DNA from: Sva-25 sp037385685
GTDB lineage: Bacteria; Pseudomonadota; Gammaproteobacteria; Chromatiales; Chromatiaceae
DNA: 64,000 nucleotides
Assembly (NCBI GenBank): GCA_037385685.1
Contig: JARRMW010000004.1
Span: 124,001 to 188,000, forward strand
Reading direction: 5' to 3'
Below, piece after piece: positions 60,846 through 64,000 of this stretch (position 1 is its first letter; every line of letters starts with the position of its first letter). The translations under genes and the position numbers were made by a program. The notes beneath the pieces were generated by a model. That model was not told where the DNA came from. It did not search any database and saw only the letters and a list, made by a program, of their open reading frames with translations.

Positions 60846-61612
60846 GACCACTTGCCGAATGTGACAGGGTTTGCCTCGAGGCCGGCACGACACGACTGGT
60901 TCAGGATCTGGAATGGGAACTCATGCCAGGTGAGTGCTGGGGCATTCTTGGACCAAACGGAAGCGGTAAAACAACACTTCTGCAAGCACTCGCCGGGCTT
61001 CACCCTGTCGCACAAGGCGAAATACGGCTCGATGGGAACTCCGTCGAGAAGCTGTCACGCAAGGCGATCGCCCGGCACGTTGGTCTTCTCTTCCAGGAAA
61101 CACACTACCCTTTCCCGATACGTGTTCGCGAACTTGTTATGGCCGGACGCTATGCCTGGCAAAACTGGAGTGGAGCAAGCAGTGAGAGCGACGAAGAGAT
61201 CTCAGCACGTGCAATTGCCGTCATGCATCTCGAAAGCATGGCTGAACGGCATGTGGATACACTCTCGGGAGGTGAAAGGCGCAGGGTTGGCCTGGCAACA
61301 CTGCTGTCGCAGCAAGCCGGCATCCAGCTGCTCGATGAGCCCGAAAACCATCTCGATCCGGGCATTCGCCTGAAGCTTCTTCAAAGCTTTATCGGTCAGC
61401 TTGACAGTCACAAGCAGACGGCTGTCATGGTTCTGCATGAACCGGCACTGGCTGCAAGGCTCTGTTCACACCTGTTGTTGCTCTTCGAAGACGGGAGCTA
61501 TCTTGCCGGAAAAGCAGATCAGGTTGCGACAGAAGAACACATGACACGCCTCTATGGCACGCCATTTCACGCGGTACGCAACGGAAAGATACTGCTTTTC
61601 TATCCCGGCTGA
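60842..61612 (+). CDS. ABC transporter ATP-binding protein (BtuD/FecE-like)
   Basis: A 256-aa ATPase. Walker A GPNGSGKTTLLQAL, signature LSGGERRRVGLATL, Walker B QLLDEPENHLDPG; the D-loop S-x-L-D is present. The start overlaps the permease stop (ATGA). With the permease it makes an importer for a siderophore or cobalamin. The periplasmic binding protein is not in this window. Confidence 0.88.
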   Translation: MRPLAECDRVCLEAGTTRLVQDLEWELMPGECWGILGPNGSGKTTLLQALAGLHPVAQGEIRLDGNSVEKLSRKAIARHVGLLFQETHYPFPIRVRELVMAGRYAWQNWSGASSESDEEISARAIAVMHLESMAERHVDTLSGGERRRVGLATLLSQQAGIQLLDEPENHLDPGIRLKLLQSFIGQLDSHKQTAVMVLHEPALAARLCSHLLLLFEDGSYLAGKADQVATEEHMTRLYGTPFHAVRNGKILLFYPG

Positions 61613-62019
61613 CGTTTGCACAGGGGGCGGCCGTCCGGCTTCTCCACAGCATCTACGATTGCATTGACCAGATCACCCAGCTCCAGCGGCGTGAGTACCT
61701 GCATGACCCTGTGAAGCAGGTCAGGAGGAACATTGGCATAGACACTGGTCCCGTCCTTGAGGTTCACGACAACACCGGCAGAACCGAAATTCTCGCTATC
61801 TTCCTGCATGCCTGAATCGTATAGCTGCTGGTCGCGATCGAACATTTCGTCATAAAAGGCATCGATGCGGTCGGCTGTTACATCATCGATCGTCTCTTCG
61901 TCGAGTGAGACCAGCCATGATTCCCCGGTATGCTGGTCGCTCGGAGAGAGTCCCAGTTCTGCCAGGAAAGTACAGAAACGCCGAACAGGTTCCTCATGAA
62001 AAAATACGTACTCAAGCAT
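61600..62019 (-). CDS. Conserved hypothetical protein, 139 aa
   Basis: A soluble protein: MLEYVFFHEEPVRRFCTFLAELGL, a middle acidic region, and the segment GVVVNLKDGTSVYANVPPDLLHRVMQVLTPLELGDLVNAIV. No signal peptide or metal motif is apparent. It overlaps the 3' end of the ATP-binding gene by 13 bp on the other strand. I do not recognise the family. Confidence 0.65.
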   Translation of the reverse strand: MLEYVFFHEEPVRRFCTFLAELGLSPSDQHTGESWLVSLDEETIDDVTADRIDAFYDEMFDRDQQLYDSGMQEDSENFGSAGVVVNLKDGTSVYANVPPDLLHRVMQVLTPLELGDLVNAIVDAVEKPDGRPLCKRQPG

Positions 62020-62124
62020 AGTGACCTCGAACTGTTCCAGATCATTGTGAGGGCAATCAAACTGTCTGACAATAAATCGTTCATATGGTCAAATAAACAC
62101 AGAAACAGATCATCAGGTATTGTC

Positions 62125-63753
62125 ATGAAAACAGTCAGGACCACCCCGTTTGACGACCAGCGTCCGGGTACATCCGGGCTCAGGAAAAAAGTCGCCCTCT
62201 TCCGCAGCCCGCACTATCTGGAGAATTTCGTCCAGTCAATCTTCGAGGCCTACCCGAAACTGCGCGGCGGAACTCTCGTCCTCGGCGGTGACGGACGCTT
62301 CCATAATCGCGATGCGATCCAGGTCATCCTCAAAATGGCCTCTGTCAATGGTGTGAGTCGTGTCATCGTCGGTCAGGGCGGAATCCTTTCGACCCCTGCT
62401 GTTTCGCATCTCATACGAAAATACGGGACGCAGGGCGGTATCGTCCTTTCTGCGAGTCACAATCCCGGCGGACCCGCAGGTGACTTTGGCATCAAGCTCA
62501 ATATCGACAACGGCGGTCCCGCACCGGAACAGATCACGGAAGCCATTTTCGAGTTCAGCAAGCAGATCAGCGAGTATCGTATTGCCGAGACAGACGATAT
62601 TGACCTGGATGATATCGGCAATTACGAGATCAACGAGATGCAGGTCTCCATCATCGATCCGGTTGATGATTATGCAGAGCTGATGGCCTCACTGTTCGAT
62701 TTCAATGCTATTCGCAGCATGATTGCCAGTCCGGAATTCAGCATGGCTTTCGATGCAATGCATGCAGTCACAGGCCCCTATGCGAAACGACTCTTCGAGC
62801 AGATACTGGGCGCGCCTGCCGGCACTGTCATGAACGGCGAGCCGCTCGAAGATTTCGGTGGCGGTCATCCGGATCCGAATCTAGTCTACGCGGCCGAGCT
62901 GGTCCACCGGACGAAGGGTGATGACGGGCTGGATTTTGCTGCGGCATCGGACGGCGATGGCGACCGCAACATGATTCTTGGAAAAAACGCCTTTGTCACG
63001 CCGAGTGACAGTCTGGCAATTCTTGCTGCAAACGCACATCTCGTACCGGGTTATGCAGCCGGTATCACAGGCATCGCACGCTCCATGCCGACGAGCCAGG
63101 CCAGCGACAAGGTCGCCGAGGTGCTTGGTCTCAATGCATACGAGACACCAACCGGCTGGAAGTTTTTCGGGAACCTGCTGGACGCAGACCTGGTGACCTT
63201 CTGTGGTGAAGAGAGTTTTGGCACGAGCTCCAGCCATGTACGTGAAAAGGACGGACTCTGGGCCGTTCTCTTCTGGCTGAACCTCCTTGCCTCAACGGGT
63301 CTTTCCGTGCAGGAGATACTGGACAAACACTGGCAGCGTTTTGGCCGCCATTACTACACCCGCTACGACTACGAGGAGATCGACAAGGAGGCTGCCGAGG
63401 CGCTCATGGAAAACCTCGAATCAAGACTGTCCGGTCTCCAGGGGTCGAACCTTGGTGGCATGCGAGTCACCACAGCAGACAACTTCAGTTATACCGATCC
63501 TGTCGACCACAGCACCTCCTCTCGGCAGGGAATTCGTATCCTGTTCGATAATGGCTCTCGAATTGTTTTTCGCCTCTCTGGTACAGGCACGCGAGGCGCC
63601 ACGCTGCGAGTCTACATGGAAACCTACGAGAGTGACGCGGAACGCCTGCATGTCGAAACAGCGGACGTGATGCAACCTTTCGTGAAAATTGCCTGCGAAC
63701 TGGCTGAGATCGAGCAAAGAACAGGCAGGAGCGCACCGACTGTGATCACCTGA
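62125..63753 (+). CDS. pgm: Phosphoglucomutase (alpha-D-glucose phosphate-specific)
   Basis: A 542-aa enzyme interconverting glucose-1-phosphate and glucose-6-phosphate. The start MKTVRTTPFDDQRPGTSGLRKKV at 62125 is preferred over the open frame to 61930. The phosphoserine loop is SASHNPGGPAGDFGIKLN, the metal-binding loop is ASDGDGDRNMILG, and the sugar-binding loop is CGEESFGTSSSHVREKDG. The final domain has FRLSGTGTRGATLRVY. Glycogen or nucleotide-sugar metabolism would use it; no neighbours suggest which. Confidence 0.94.
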   Translation: MKTVRTTPFDDQRPGTSGLRKKVALFRSPHYLENFVQSIFEAYPKLRGGTLVLGGDGRFHNRDAIQVILKMASVNGVSRVIVGQGGILSTPAVSHLIRKYGTQGGIVLSASHNPGGPAGDFGIKLNIDNGGPAPEQITEAIFEFSKQISEYRIAETDDIDLDDIGNYEINEMQVSIIDPVDDYAELMASLFDFNAIRSMIASPEFSMAFDAMHAVTGPYAKRLFEQILGAPAGTVMNGEPLEDFGGGHPDPNLVYAAELVHRTKGDDGLDFAAASDGDGDRNMILGKNAFVTPSDSLAILAANAHLVPGYAAGITGIARSMPTSQASDKVAEVLGLNAYETPTGWKFFGNLLDADLVTFCGEESFGTSSSHVREKDGLWAVLFWLNLLASTGLSVQEILDKHWQRFGRHYYTRYDYEEIDKEAAEALMENLESRLSGLQGSNLGGMRVTTADNFSYTDPVDHSTSSRQGIRILFDNGSRIVFRLSGTGTRGATLRVYMETYESDAERLHVETADVMQPFVKIACELAEIEQRTGRSAPTVIT

Positions 63754-63782
63754 TCACATCGTGCGCGGATAAGGAAGGCAAC

Positions 63783-64000
63783 TCAGAAATTCAGAAAGGA
63801 GTTCAGCACATCATTGACAGGCGGTGACTGTGGCTTCTCGTTTTGTGCGGCACGAATCACCGGATTGGACTCCTGGTGGATGAGATCAGCGAGAATACGC
63901 GCCGCCTCACGAGACTCGATTTCGTCGACTTTCTCTTCCTCGAGGATTTTTTCCGTCAGATCATCGTTCTCCTCATCGGCTTTCGAGAGGGGGGGCAGCC
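63783..64000 (-). CDS. C-terminal part of an unidentified protein (partial)
   Basis: The minus frame ends at 63783 with NDVLNSFLNF. Upstream is a charged, acidic helical stretch (LTEKILEEEKVDEIESREAA, then RILADLIHQES). It enters from the right edge and has no start in the window. I cannot assign it. Confidence 0.55.
   Translation of the reverse strand, partial: LPPLSKADEENDDLTEKILEEEKVDEIESREAARILADLIHQESNPVIRAAQNEKPQSPPVNDVLNSFLNF

Noticed and set aside
1..64000. CRISPR arrays, tRNA and rRNA genes, prophage
   Set aside because: I looked for regularly spaced repeats, tRNA cloverleaf ends and rRNA or phage genes and saw none. The four repeats at 8.8-11.9 kb are irregularly spaced and too long for CRISPR.

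Overview
The window looks like a chromosomal segment of a free-living gammaproteobacterium with moderate-to-high GC, probably a facultatively anaerobic autotroph or sulfur-oxidiser type. The reasons are the gene content (waaA, eptA, DUF2789, DUF2970, ComEA and HhH proteins, Anbu), a Calvin-subtype tkt-gap-pgk-pyk-fba operon, an octaheme hydroxylamine-oxidoreductase-like cytochrome with a DNR/FNR-type regulator, and an N-type ATPase operon. Nothing suggests a plasmid or phage. A 28-bp sequence at 6813-6840 matches the E. coli XerCD dif site at 26 of 28 positions, so I read the window as spanning the chromosome replication terminus.

Layout. 1-3976 (minus): N-type F1Fo-ATPase operon atpD-C-Q-B-E-F-A, running off the left edge, without a visible atpR. 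4212-6450 (plus): PiT phosphate permease, DUF47/PhoU-like partner and a CBS protein. 6451-7072: gene-free terminus stretch with dif. 7073-11700: DUF2789, Y-family polymerase, SRAP-like protein, ComEA-like protein and a flavin disulfide reductase, interspersed with four copies of a ~100-bp intergenic repeat. 11926-18008: double-thioredoxin protein, Pcm-like methyltransferase, DUF2970, lipid A/LPS genes (DUF374, waaA, eptA). 18156-28915: ANTAR protein, then Anbu proteasome-like peptidase facing a five-gene ATP-grasp/alpha-E/transglutaminase operon. 29289-33922 (minus): second phosphate system (PiT, Na/Pi cotransporter, coiled-coil protein, PhoU). 34283-38300 (minus): formylglycine-generating-enzyme-like protein, NorD/CbbO-like vWA protein, MOSC protein and a small protein. 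38379-42777: FNR boxes, a candidate FNR-controlled sRNA, ankyrin, HNH, a 48-aa membrane protein, TPR, HAO-like cytochrome and its likely regulator. 42986-49912 (minus): central carbon operon with a broken fba. 50218-54717: redoxin, then the S-adenosylmethionine cycle (metK, SAH riboswitch, ahcY, metF). 54734-64000: broken rsmE, Nudix, ptsP, rppH, HAD phosphatase, BtuCD-type ABC transporter, a hypothetical protein, pgm and a partial gene.

How the parts fit together: tkt/gap/pgk/pyk/fba carry carbon flux, metK/ahcY/metF recycle methyl groups under an SAH riboswitch, and two separate low-affinity phosphate systems are present. The Crp/Fnr-type regulator at 42082-42777 carries the recognition-helix residues expected for TTGAT half-sites. 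Such sites lie in front of the HAO-like gene and in the gap that feeds both the FGE/vWA operon and a terminator-ended transcript. The most unusual parts are the doubled ATP-grasp/alpha-E/transglutaminase set next to Anbu, the dif locus, the FNR-box/sRNA unit, and a terminator-bearing leader in front of metK with no riboswitch class that I recognise. Two conserved genes (fba, rsmE) have internal deletions that shift frame. They may be real decay or assembly error, and sequence alone cannot decide.
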